This document shows positions 1 to 7,595 of a stretch of 64,000 nucleotides of DNA, one piece after another. How positions within the stretch are numbered: position 1 is the first letter of the stretch; every line of letters begins with the position of its first letter. The position numbers were made by a program, and so were the translations under genes. Origin of the DNA: an uncultured Myxococcales bacterium (GTDB taxonomy: Bacteria > Myxococcota_A > Bradymonadia > UBA7976 > UBA1532); assembly GCA_903847385.1 (NCBI GenBank), contig CAINDO010000565.1:1-64000 (forward strand), in the 5' to 3' direction. The notes under the pieces were generated by a model. The model ran no database searches. It worked only from the letters and a program-made list of their open reading frames with translations, and had not been told where the DNA came from.

Positions 1-774
1 CCCACGGGGGACGCCCGCCCGCCCTCGACGGACGCGATCGCGGCACCCGCCGGGGACGCGGTCGTCGGACCTGCCGGGGACGCCGGAGAGCGCCCGGACG
101 CCGTCGGGCCCGCCGCGGATGTCGGCGCGCCCCCGGCCGACGCCGCCGCGCCCTGCACGCCGGAGGCTCCGTGCGAGGCCGCCTGCGACCGCGACCTGAC
201 CAACGCGGCCTGGGTGCACCTGGCCGCCGATCCGCTGATGAACGCCCGCCCCGAGGTCGTGACCGGCACGCTGCTCTCGGACGCGCGCATGCCCGGCGGC
301 GTGGGGCGGCGCTTCGAGCTCGCGCTGGACGACGGCACGGTGCGTGGTTTCGTGTACGTGATCCCGGCGCCGTCGACGCTGCCCTTCGCGCTCGGAGAGA
401 CCGTGCGCTTCGAGGCCACGGGGCTCCAGGAGCCGGGGATCGACGGCCACGCGACGCTCTCCGGGCCCGAGGGGGTGCGGCTGGCGGTGATCAACCGGCG
501 CGGCGGCGAGCCCACGACGACGCTCGGGCTGCCGCTGGACATCGAGGATCTGGGCTGCGGCCCCACGCTGGTGGGCAACTGTCTGCTGGCGATGCCGGCC
601 ACGCTGATCGTCCACGCGGCGGGGAGCCCGCCCGTCATCGCGCACACGGGCGACACCTTCGCGTTCGGGGGCTGGGACGTCCACGTGGCGCGGGTCTACC
701 GGGACGCCAACGCTTGCGAGCCGGCCCTCCACGACCTGTACGCCAACCTGCTGCTCACGCGGGGGCGACCGTGA
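1..774 (+). CDS. Partial DA-rich envelope protein, C-terminal part
   Basis: The reading frame is open from the first base, so the true start lies outside the window. The visible N-terminal 55 or so residues are an Asp/Ala/Pro-rich low-complexity linker of the kind that follows the lipobox in several other proteins here. A short cysteine-containing stretch (C-T-P-E-A-P-C-E-A-A-C) comes next, then a compact globular domain of about 180 residues rich in beta-type sequence. The final domain also contains two cysteines (L-G-C-G and N-C-L-L) that could form a disulphide. I do not recognise the family. By analogy with the window's other DA-linker proteins it is probably a lipoprotein exposed in the envelope, but its signal peptide is not visible. 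Confidence 0.7.
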   Translation, partial: PTGDARPPSTDAIAAPAGDAVVGPAGDAGERPDAVGPAADVGAPPADAAAPCTPEAPCEAACDRDLTNAAWVHLAADPLMNARPEVVTGTLLSDARMPGGVGRRFELALDDGTVRGFVYVIPAPSTLPFALGETVRFEATGLQEPGIDGHATLSGPEGVRLAVINRRGGEPTTTLGLPLDIEDLGCGPTLVGNCLLAMPATLIVHAAGSPPVIAHTGDTFAFGGWDVHVARVYRDANACEPALHDLYANLLLTRGRP

Positions 775-826
775 GGCCGTCGGCGGGCCTCGTGTCGACG
801 ATCGTCTTCTCCTTGCCGCGCAAAGC

Positions 827-840
827 GGCGGCCTGCCGCC
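827..840 (+). other. Hairpin abutting the sigma-factor start codon
   Basis: GGCGG-CCTG-CCGCC forms a perfect 5-bp stem ending one base before the ATG at 842, where a Shine-Dalgarno sequence would be expected. No purine-rich ribosome site is visible. A 10-bp palindrome, GACGATCGTC, lies a little upstream at 797-806. The pair could control expression of the sigma operon, but short GC palindromes are common by chance at this base composition. Confidence 0.25.
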
Positions 841-841
841 T

Positions 842-1435
842 ATGAACCCGCAGAGCTCCGAGCCCGGGACGGACGAACCCGCGGCCCTGGTGCACGCCCA
901 CGCGGCCGAGGTGGTCCGCGTGCTGCGCGCGGGGTTCACCTGGCGGAAGAAGACGAATCAGGGTGTGCAGCATGCCGTACATCGCGTGGACAGCGTGTTC
1001 GAGGCCGAGGACGTGTGCCACGAGGCCATCGCCATCGTGCTCCGGCAGATGCGCAACGGGCGCTTCGACCGCACCCGGCCCGTGCGCCCGTATCTCATGC
1101 GCATCGCCACGAACCTGGCCCTGCGGCGGGCCCGCCTCGCCGCGCGCGAGGTCCCCACGGAGGTCGTTCTGCTCGAGGGGCGACCCGTCGAGAGCGGCCC
1201 GGCGCCCGATCCGCTGGTGGACGCCGAGCGGGACGCGCTGGTGCGCGACTTCGTCGGGCAGCTCGACACGGGGGAGCGCGCCGTGTTGCGGTTGACCTTC
1301 GAGGCGGGCGAGAGTCAGGCCGCGGCCGCGGGCGCGCTGGGCCTGTCGCGGGATCAGGTCTACCGCACGATGGTGCGCATCCGGACGGCCGCGCTGCGGT
1401 TCTTCCGGGAGCGGGGGCATCTCGATGACGCATGA
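842..1435 (+). CDS. ECF-type RNA polymerase sigma factor
   Basis: The 197-residue protein has the size and two-domain layout of group-4 (ECF) sigma-70 factors. A sigma-2-like helix block lies around residues 50-100 (A-E-D-V-C-H-E-A, then R-P-Y-L-M-R-I-A-T-N-L-A). A C-terminal sigma-4 helix-turn-helix lies around residues 135-185 (L-D-T-G-E-R-A-V-L-R-L-T-F, then A-L-G-L-S-R-D-Q-V-Y-R). Its last codons overlap the next gene, a zinc-finger anti-sigma, by 11 bp. The pair is therefore translated together and probably forms a sigma/anti-sigma unit controlling the caspase and FG-GAP lipoprotein genes downstream. The ATG at 842 lacks a clear ribosome site; a GTG at 889 is an alternative but would trim the N-terminal extension. 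Confidence in the family is good. The stimulus is unknown. Confidence 0.85.
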   Translation: MNPQSSEPGTDEPAALVHAHAAEVVRVLRAGFTWRKKTNQGVQHAVHRVDSVFEAEDVCHEAIAIVLRQMRNGRFDRTRPVRPYLMRIATNLALRRARLAAREVPTEVVLLEGRPVESGPAPDPLVDAERDALVRDFVGQLDTGERAVLRLTFEAGESQAAAAGALGLSRDQVYRTMVRIRTAALRFFRERGHLDDA

Positions 1436-2198
1436 CGACTGCCGGGCGCTGCTGGGGCGCCACTTCACCGAGGGCGACCTGTCGGGCCTGCAGCAGCAGG
1501 CGATGCGGAGCCACCTGCGCGGCTGTGGCGACTGCCGCACGGCGTTCGACGCCCACGCCGAGGCCGAGGCGAACCTGGGCCCCCACGCGGCGGCGGAGCG
1601 CATGGCCCGGGAGCATGCCCATTGGCGCCCCCCTGCCGAGCCCGGGCGGCTGAAGCGGCGCCTGCTCACCTTCGGGACCGCGGGTCTGCTGGCCGCGGGG
1701 CTGGCCTTCGCGCTGGGGCGGACCGCGAGCGCGCCGCCCCCTGCGGACGACGAGGTTCGGGCGCGGGGCGGCGTGAGCGGTCCGGACGCGATGGCCTGGG
1801 TGGCGCTCCACCGGCAGCGCGGCGACGCCATGGAGCCGCTCGGACGGACCATGGCGCCCGACGACGCCCTGCTCGTGGCCTACACCAACCGCGCCGAGAG
1901 CACGGCGACCTTCCTGGCCGTCGCCGCCCGCGACGCCGCCGGTCACATCCACTGGCTGTACCCGGCCTGGGAGGACCCCGCGGCCGCGCCCAAGAGCGTG
2001 TCCATCGCGCAGGGCGTGGCCGACGAGGAGCTGCCCGACGCCGTGATGCCCCGCCCCCCGGCCGGTCCCCTGGAGATCTGCGCGCTGTTCACCCGCGCGC
2101 CGCTGGACGTGCCCAAGGTCGACGCCGCGCTGGAGAAGGGCGGCGAGTGGCCCGCCGCCGAGGCCATCGACTGCCACATGGTCCGGGTGGAGCCGTGA
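1425..2198 (+). CDS. Zinc-finger anti-sigma factor with DUF4384-like periplasmic domain
   Basis: Residues 30-37 carry the ZAS anti-sigma motif H-x3-C-x2-C (H30, C34, C37). A single transmembrane helix follows at about residues 78-97, and a periplasmic domain occupies the rest of the 257 residues. That C-terminal domain has features of the DUF4384 family (a beta-strand core with G-H-I-H-W-L-Y-P and a conserved E-L-P loop). DUF4384 is often fused to, or encoded beside, caspase-like proteins, and a caspase gene follows directly. The inferred role is to hold the upstream sigma factor at the inner membrane and release it on a periplasmic signal. The gene overlaps the sigma factor by 11 bp, and its stop codon overlaps the next GTG start (GTGA). 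The DUF4384 assignment is from memory of the family pattern and is less certain than the zinc finger. Confidence 0.78.
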   Translation: MTHDDCRALLGRHFTEGDLSGLQQQAMRSHLRGCGDCRTAFDAHAEAEANLGPHAAAERMAREHAHWRPPAEPGRLKRRLLTFGTAGLLAAGLAFALGRTASAPPPADDEVRARGGVSGPDAMAWVALHRQRGDAMEPLGRTMAPDDALLVAYTNRAESTATFLAVAARDAAGHIHWLYPAWEDPAAAPKSVSIAQGVADEELPDAVMPRPPAGPLEICALFTRAPLDVPKVDAALEKGGEWPAAEAIDCHMVRVEP

Positions 2199-3667
2199 CG
2201 CGCACCCTCGCGTTCGCGCTGTCGACGCTGGCGCTCTCGGCCGGCGCCGCGCGGGCCGAGCCGGACGTGGCGCGGTTCGTCGTGGCGGTGGGCTTCAACG
2301 AGGCGCCGGAGCGGGACTCGCTGCGCTACGCGGACGACGACGCCGCCCGGGTCTTCGAGCTGCTGGGGCCCGGGGCCGAGGGCGCGGCCCTGCACGCGGC
2401 CTTCGACGCCGAGTCGCAGGCGCTGTTCGCCGGCATGACCGCCGAGGCGCGCCCGCCCACGCTGGCGGCGCTCACGGCCACGCTCGCGCAGATGAACGCG
2501 CGGGTGGCCGAGGCGCGAAGGGCCGGGCGCCGGACGGAGCTGTTCTTCTTCTACGCCGGCCACGGAGACGTCGACGACGGCCGCGGGCGCGTCTACCTGG
2601 CGGACGGCGCGCTCGACCGGGCGTTTCTCGAGCAGTCGCTGCTGGACGTGCCCGGGCGCGCGGACCGGGTGCACGTGGCCGTCGACGCCTGCAAGAGCTA
2701 CTTCCTGGTGGCGGGGCGCGGGCCCGGTGGCGCGCGGCGGCCCGTGGCGGGGCCCTTCGCCGGCCCCGTGCGGCGGCCGGGCGTGGGTTACCTGCTCTCG
2801 ACCTCGACGGACGCGGACGCCCACGAGTGGGGCGCCATCGGCGGCGGCGTGTTCTCGCACCTGCTGCGCTCGGCGATGCTGGGCGCCGCGGACATCGACA
2901 CGGACGGGCAGGTCACCTACGAGGAGGTCGGCGCGTTCATGGGCGCGGCGACGGAGGGGGTGACGGCGGGCCCGTTCCGGCCGAACGTGTTCGTGCGCGC
3001 CCCCCCGGAGGACGCCCGGGCCTCGCTGCTGCGGCTCGCCACGGTCGCGTTCACGCCGCTGCGCATCGAGTCCGCCAGCGCCGGCCGCCTGACCATCGTG
3101 GACCAGCGCGGGCTGCGCTGGGCCGAGGCGCACAAGGCCGGCGGCGCCCCCCTGGTGATGCACCTGCTCTCCGGGCGTCGGTACGAGGTCCGCATGCCCC
3201 CCCGGCGCGCCGAGGTCGAGGCCGCGGGCGCGCCCGTGGAGCTGGCCGCCCTGCCCGAGGCGGGCGCGACGCTGGTGGCCACGCGCGGCGAGGCCCACCG
3301 CGCGCTCGAGGGCCTGTATGGCGCGCCCTTCTCCCCGGACGTCGTGCGCGGGTATCGACTCGGCAACTCCGACGGCGCGCGGCTGGCGGCCGACGCCGTC
3401 GTGCCCGAGGGGCGCGGCGTTCCCCCGGACGAGACCCCCTGGATGAACCCGACGCTGCTCGGCGTGGGCGCGGCGGGCCTCGTGGCCGGCGGGGTGCTGG
3501 CCGTCTTCGCCGCCGATGCCCACGCCGACGCCGCGGACGCACCGCAGAACCGCCGCGCGGATCTGACCGACCGGGGCAACGCCCTGACCTACGGCGCGGG
3601 CGGGGCGTTCGCGGTCGGCGCCGCGGCGTTGGGCTGGGCGGCCGCGCGCCTGTGGACCGCGCCGTGA
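2195..3667 (+). CDS. Envelope-located caspase-family (C14) peptidase
   Basis: The GTG start at 2195 overlaps the previous stop (GTGA) and gives 490 residues with a clean signal peptide ending A-A-R-A. The caspase p20-like domain spans about residues 25-260. Its catalytic dyad is His123 in F-Y-A-G-H-G-D and Cys166 in V-D-A-C-K-S-Y, with the usual hydrophobic strands before each. The C-terminus has two hydrophobic helices (about residues 412-432 and 460-485), so the peptidase is probably anchored in the inner membrane with its catalytic domain in the periplasm. It sits third in an overlapping sigma / anti-sigma / caspase / FG-GAP-lipoprotein operon. This suggests that it acts in envelope stress signalling, perhaps by cutting the anti-sigma, but no substrate can be read from the sequence. 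Most bacterial caspases are cytosolic, so the exported form is notable. Confidence 0.85.
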   Translation: MTRTLAFALSTLALSAGAARAEPDVARFVVAVGFNEAPERDSLRYADDDAARVFELLGPGAEGAALHAAFDAESQALFAGMTAEARPPTLAALTATLAQMNARVAEARRAGRRTELFFFYAGHGDVDDGRGRVYLADGALDRAFLEQSLLDVPGRADRVHVAVDACKSYFLVAGRGPGGARRPVAGPFAGPVRRPGVGYLLSTSTDADAHEWGAIGGGVFSHLLRSAMLGAADIDTDGQVTYEEVGAFMGAATEGVTAGPFRPNVFVRAPPEDARASLLRLATVAFTPLRIESASAGRLTIVDQRGLRWAEAHKAGGAPLVMHLLSGRRYEVRMPPRRAEVEAAGAPVELAALPEAGATLVATRGEAHRALEGLYGAPFSPDVVRGYRLGNSDGARLAADAVVPEGRGVPPDETPWMNPTLLGVGAAGLVAGGVLAVFAADAHADAADAPQNRRADLTDRGNALTYGAGGAFAVGAAALGWAAARLWTAP

Positions 3668-5712
3668 GGCGAGGCGGCTCGGCGCTCCTGCTCGTCGCGC
3701 TGGCGGTCCACGGCTGCATCCGTGGCACGCCCTCGCTCGACGCCGCGCCCTGCCCCTGCGTGGACGACTACGTGTGCTGCGAGGCGCTCGATCGCTGCCT
3801 GCGCGCGGACGAGGTCTGCCCGGGACTCGCGCCGGACGCGTCGCCCGACGCCTCGACGACGCGCGACGCTTCGCCGGCGCCGGACGCTGCGCCCCGCCCC
3901 GACGCCGCAGCCGCCCCGGACGCCGCCGACGCCGGCCTCGCGGTCGTCTCCCTGACCCCCGCCGAGGGGCCCCGCGAGGGCGGGACCACCGTCGACCTCG
4001 TCGGCGCGGGGTTCGGCGAGGCCCCCGAGGTCCGGTTCGGGCTGCGCCCGGCCGCCTCCGTGGAGCGCCTGGACGACCGCCGCCTGCGCGTCGTCACGCC
4101 CCCCGGCCCCTGGGACGTCTCCGCCGTCGACGTGGTCGTGATGCAGGGCGACGCGGCCGTCGTGGTGGCGGGCGCGTACCGCTACGTGCTGCCGGCGCTC
4201 GTCGACGCGACGGAGGCCAGCGGGCTGAGCGGCGGGCGGGGCATCTCCGTGACCGTGTTCGACGCCGACGGCGATGGTCACCGCGATCTGTTCACGGCGC
4301 GCACGACGCCGGACTCGCCGCCCGAGTGGCGGGGCGCGCCGGGGCTGAGCTTCACGCCCGCGGCGGAGGGCGCGGCCTGGGCGGCGGTGCCGTACTTCGA
4401 GTCCGCGGTGCCGGTGGATCTGGACGCGCGCGACCCCCTGGAGCTGGTGGTGCTGCGGGCCTGGACGCCGGTGCTGGAGCGCCCCTACGTGGTCGACCGT
4501 TTCGACGCCCCCGAGGCGAGCCTCACCTCGATGCCCGTGGTCGACGCGGCCTCGTCCTGGGACGGCCTCTGCCCCCTGGACCTGGACGGCGACGGCGACA
4601 CGGACCTGGCCGGCGTGCGCATCGCCCCGCTGGGCGAGGCGGTCGTGAAGACCTCGGCATCGGTTTTCCTGAATGAGAACGGTGATTTGCGGGCCGCGCC
4701 GCCAGGGTTCGATCTGGCGCTCCCCGGTGTGGCGACGGACGCACCGACCTCGGGGGCGCTGGCGGTCGACTTCGACGCCGACGGTTGGGTGGATCTGACC
4801 CTCGTCCTGGGGGGCGTGCCCTGGCTGTGGCGGGGCACCCCCGAGGGCCTGCGCCTGGTGCCGGACGCGTTCCCGACGCTGCCGCCGGGCGTCTTCTTCG
4901 GCGCTCCGCTGGCCGGCGACCTCGACGCCGACGGCGCCCTGGACCTCCTGTTCTGGAACGCCGCCGTCGGGCCCGAGTCGTGGTTCAGGGGCGGCACGTT
5001 CGTCTACCGCGGGCACGGCGCGCGCTTCACGCTCGAGGCCCCCTGGCGTTGGCCCGGACCGCCCACGGTCTGCCCGGACGAACTCGACCCGTCGGCGACG
5101 CTCCCCTCGGGTTTCGGTGGCGGGGCGCTGGCCGATCTGGACCTGGACGGAGACCTGGACCTCGTCCTGCCCGCGCCGAGCGATCCCTGCCCGGTACCCG
5201 CGCGCTGGGCGGAGAGCGGCCGGGTGGACACCGGCGAGGCCTTCGTCGCCGTCCACGACATCGGCGCCGACCTGCCGCGCCGAATGGCCGGCACCCTGGC
5301 CGACGACCTCGACGCGGACGGCGACGTGGACCTGGTCGCCAACGCCTGGTTCTACAGCGACCGCACCCGCCTGTACCGCAACAACACGGTCGAGAACCGG
5401 GGCACGACGGGGGCGGCGGCGGGGGGCTTTCTGCGGGTCACCGTGAAGAATCGGCAGGGCTTCGTGCCCTTCGGCGCGCGCGTGGAGCTGGATCTGGACG
5501 GCCCGGCCGACGCCCCCGATTGGGCGCCCGGGCCGGGCCGGCTGGCGGTGCGGGTGGTGGGCGGCGGGGGGAACGAGGCCTACGGCGACGGCGTCGTCAG
5601 CTTCGGCACGGGCACGGCGCGGGGGCCGTTCCATCTGCGCGTCCTGCTGCCGGACGGGCCCCTGGCGGTACGGGTCGAGGGATTCGACCGGACGGTCGCG
5701 CTCGGACCGTGA
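3664..5712 (+). CDS. FG-GAP/UnbV repeat lipoprotein with IPT/TIG domain
   Basis: The gene starts at a GTG overlapping the caspase stop (GTGA) and encodes 682 residues. A signal peptide ends at a lipobox Cys18 (A-V-H-G-C). A cysteine cluster (residues 29-51) and a D-A-S-P repeat linker follow. An IPT/TIG-like domain starts at L-T-P-A-E-G-P-R-E-G-G (about residue 96). At least six FG-GAP/VCBS calcium-loop repeats follow, of the form D-x-D-x-D-G-x-x-D-L. The last 100 residues resemble the ASPIC/UnbV domain that caps such propellers (G-F-V-P-F-G-A-R-V-E-L; final strands with L-R-V-L-L-P-D-G). This architecture is typical of surface seven-bladed propellers. As the last gene of the sigma/caspase operon it may be an effector or sensor on the outer membrane; that role is inference. 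Confidence 0.82.
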   Translation: MRRGGSALLLVALAVHGCIRGTPSLDAAPCPCVDDYVCCEALDRCLRADEVCPGLAPDASPDASTTRDASPAPDAAPRPDAAAAPDAADAGLAVVSLTPAEGPREGGTTVDLVGAGFGEAPEVRFGLRPAASVERLDDRRLRVVTPPGPWDVSAVDVVVMQGDAAVVVAGAYRYVLPALVDATEASGLSGGRGISVTVFDADGDGHRDLFTARTTPDSPPEWRGAPGLSFTPAAEGAAWAAVPYFESAVPVDLDARDPLELVVLRAWTPVLERPYVVDRFDAPEASLTSMPVVDAASSWDGLCPLDLDGDGDTDLAGVRIAPLGEAVVKTSASVFLNENGDLRAAPPGFDLALPGVATDAPTSGALAVDFDADGWVDLTLVLGGVPWLWRGTPEGLRLVPDAFPTLPPGVFFGAPLAGDLDADGALDLLFWNAAVGPESWFRGGTFVYRGHGARFTLEAPWRWPGPPTVCPDELDPSATLPSGFGGGALADLDLDGDLDLVLPAPSDPCPVPARWAESGRVDTGEAFVAVHDIGADLPRRMAGTLADDLDADGDVDLVANAWFYSDRTRLYRNNTVENRGTTGAAAGGFLRVTVKNRQGFVPFGARVELDLDGPADAPDWAPGPGRLAVRVVGGGGNEAYGDGVVSFGTGTARGPFHLRVLLPDGPLAVRVEGFDRTVALGP

Positions 5713-5730
5713 GGCCGGCGCGACGCGGGC

Positions 5731-7452
5731 TCACCAGGTCGCCAGGGCGGCGCGGATCTGCTCGCGGAGCGTCTCCGAGCCGGCCGCGATGATGTCGTCC
5801 GGGTTGAGCGTCGTGGCCGAGTCGATGAACGCGCCGTGCACGTACTCCCGGGGGGTGACGACGCCGGCGACCTTGAAGGGCAGGCGGGTCTCGGCGAAGT
5901 AGCTGCGCCACTGGACACCGTTCCAGCCGTAGCTGCCGCCCTTCCAGGTGTTGCGGACCTGGGCGCGGAAGGCGTTGATCGTGGCGGCGGACTTGCCGAG
6001 CGCGGCGCCCTCGGCGTTGACGATGGCGGTGAACTGCGCGCTGCCGTTGGACATCAGGTTGTAGAACGTCGTCCGGTTGGCCGGGTTCAGCAGGCCGGCC
6101 GCGACGTCCTCGTGGAGCTCGCCGAGGTCCGAGAGGCTGGTGCGGTTGTGGTTGGCCACCATGTCCGCGCCGCAGCCGATGGTGTGCCGGATCGCCGTCG
6201 CGTCCAGGCCGAGGTCGGTCGCCGTGCCGTTGATGTTGGCCTGGCCGAGGAACTCGCGCATGGCCTGCGTGGCCCGGTTGTCCGATTGCTGCATCATGGG
6301 CTGGAGCACGGTCTGCAGCGTCTTGTTCTGGACGGTCGTGCAGGCCGCGATGGTGTTGGGGCAGCTCGTGGCCACGCCGTCCATGCACATGGGCACGATG
6401 CTGTTGAGGCCCAGCGTGCCGGCCTGGACGCGCTCCATGGCCGTCAGGTGATGGAGGACCTTGATGGAGCTGGCCGGCTCGAAGGCGAAGTTCTCGTTGA
6501 CGCCGCCGAGCACGGCGCCACCGACCTGCTTGGCGAACATGCCGAGCTGGCCGTTGGTCTGGGCGCGGAGCAGCGCGCTCACGCGCTTCTCCAGGGCGTT
6601 GCCGTTGTTCATCATCAGCGAGACGTAGCGGGTCGCGCCGTTGACCGTGTAGGGCTCGACGTCGAACACGCGGGCCTTGTTGCGCCCGGCCGTGAAGTTC
6701 ACGTCGTCCATGCTCTGGCCGTAGTACCACCACCAGGTCTCACCGGCGCTGGCGTTCATCACCACGGAGTAGGCGTCGTTGCCGAGGCGCTCGATGTCCG
6801 TGAGGCGGGCGCCGTTGGCCGTGAGCTGCTGGCCGATGAAGGCGGCGTTGACGTTGTAGTAGTGCCACCAGGCCTTCTGGTCGGCCCCGGCGTTGCGGAT
6901 CATGATGGCCGCGTACTTGCGCACGCCGCCTTCGACGTAGCTGCTGAGGTGCGTGACGCGCGCGCCGTTGGCGGTGGCGTTGGCGGCCACCTGGGCCGAG
7001 GTCAGGCCGTAGTACCACCACCAGGCCTTGGCCTGGGCGCCCGTGTTGGGGACCATCACGGCGGCGACCTTGCGCACGCCGTTGATGAAGTAGACCTCGA
7101 GGTCGACGAGGCGGGCGTTGTTGGCCGTCAGGAGCTGGCTGACCTCGGCCTCGGTCTTGCCGTAGTACCACCAGAAGCCGCTCTGGTAGACGCCGGCGTT
7201 GGACACGAAGGCCGCGGCGAAGCGGGCCGGCGACGCCTGCTCGACTTCGATGTCGACCAGGCGATAGCCCTGGTTGATCTTGGCGGTCACGGTGGCGGCG
7301 TCCACGCCGGTCAGCCAGTACCAGCCCGTGGTGGCGGTCTGGTCGCGCTCCTGGGCCTGGGCCTCGGAGGCCCCGGCGAAGGTGCACAGGGCGGCGGCGG
7401 TGGTGGCGACGGCGGCGGCGGCGTGGCGAACGATGCGGCTGAGGGTCTTCAT
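5731..7452 (-). CDS. Secreted serine hydrolase (class A beta-lactamase fold) with aromatic tandem repeats
   Basis: The 573-residue protein has a signal peptide (A-G-A-S-E-A-Q-A) and a strong ribosome site, AGGAG, before the ATG. Residues about 40-290 contain five tandem repeats of about 50 residues. Each starts with an aromatic cluster such as W-W-W-Y-Y-G and ends in a beta hairpin, like the bacterial tandem repeat domain seen in polyglycine-hydrolase-type proteins. The C-terminal half is a penicillin-recognising serine hydrolase: Ser328-x-x-Lys331 (S-S-I-K), Ser390-Asp-Asn392 and Lys504-Gly-Gly506. The spacings are close to those of class A beta-lactamases. It is probably an extracellular protease or esterase of this superfamily rather than an antibiotic-resistance enzyme. 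It faces the preceding operon tail to tail, 18 bp away, and diverges from the transporter fusion gene. Confidence 0.82.
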   Translation of the reverse strand: MKTLSRIVRHAAAAVATTAAALCTFAGASEAQAQERDQTATTGWYWLTGVDAATVTAKINQGYRLVDIEVEQASPARFAAAFVSNAGVYQSGFWWYYGKTEAEVSQLLTANNARLVDLEVYFINGVRKVAAVMVPNTGAQAKAWWWYYGLTSAQVAANATANGARVTHLSSYVEGGVRKYAAIMIRNAGADQKAWWHYYNVNAAFIGQQLTANGARLTDIERLGNDAYSVVMNASAGETWWWYYGQSMDDVNFTAGRNKARVFDVEPYTVNGATRYVSLMMNNGNALEKRVSALLRAQTNGQLGMFAKQVGGAVLGGVNENFAFEPASSIKVLHHLTAMERVQAGTLGLNSIVPMCMDGVATSCPNTIAACTTVQNKTLQTVLQPMMQQSDNRATQAMREFLGQANINGTATDLGLDATAIRHTIGCGADMVANHNRTSLSDLGELHEDVAAGLLNPANRTTFYNLMSNGSAQFTAIVNAEGAALGKSAATINAFRAQVRNTWKGGSYGWNGVQWRSYFAETRLPFKVAGVVTPREYVHGAFIDSATTLNPDDIIAAGSETLREQIRAALATW

Positions 7453-7535
7453 GGTCCTGCTCCTGAAGTGTCTCGGGTGGATTCCCGTTGCTTCAGTGAG
7501 GCGACGCCCCCGGGCCGGCCACGACAGGCGCTATC

Positions 7536-7545
7536 TTTTTTTTTT
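7536..7545. other. T10 homopolymer in a divergent intergenic region
   Basis: Ten consecutive T residues lie between the divergent genes ending at 7452 (minus) and starting at 7596 (plus). No stable hairpin precedes the tract on either strand, so it is not an obvious intrinsic terminator. Read on the minus strand it is an A-tract about 85 bp upstream of the serine-hydrolase start, where an UP-element-like activating sequence could sit. Such a run is conspicuous in this base composition. Confidence 0.4.
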
Positions 7546-7595
7546 CGGGGCCCGCGGACGGCATACTGCGCGCCACCGATGTCCGTGCACGTGTC

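Noticed and set aside
7500-7560. T10 run as an intrinsic terminator
   Set aside because: No stable hairpin precedes it on the plus strand, and both flanking genes point away from it.
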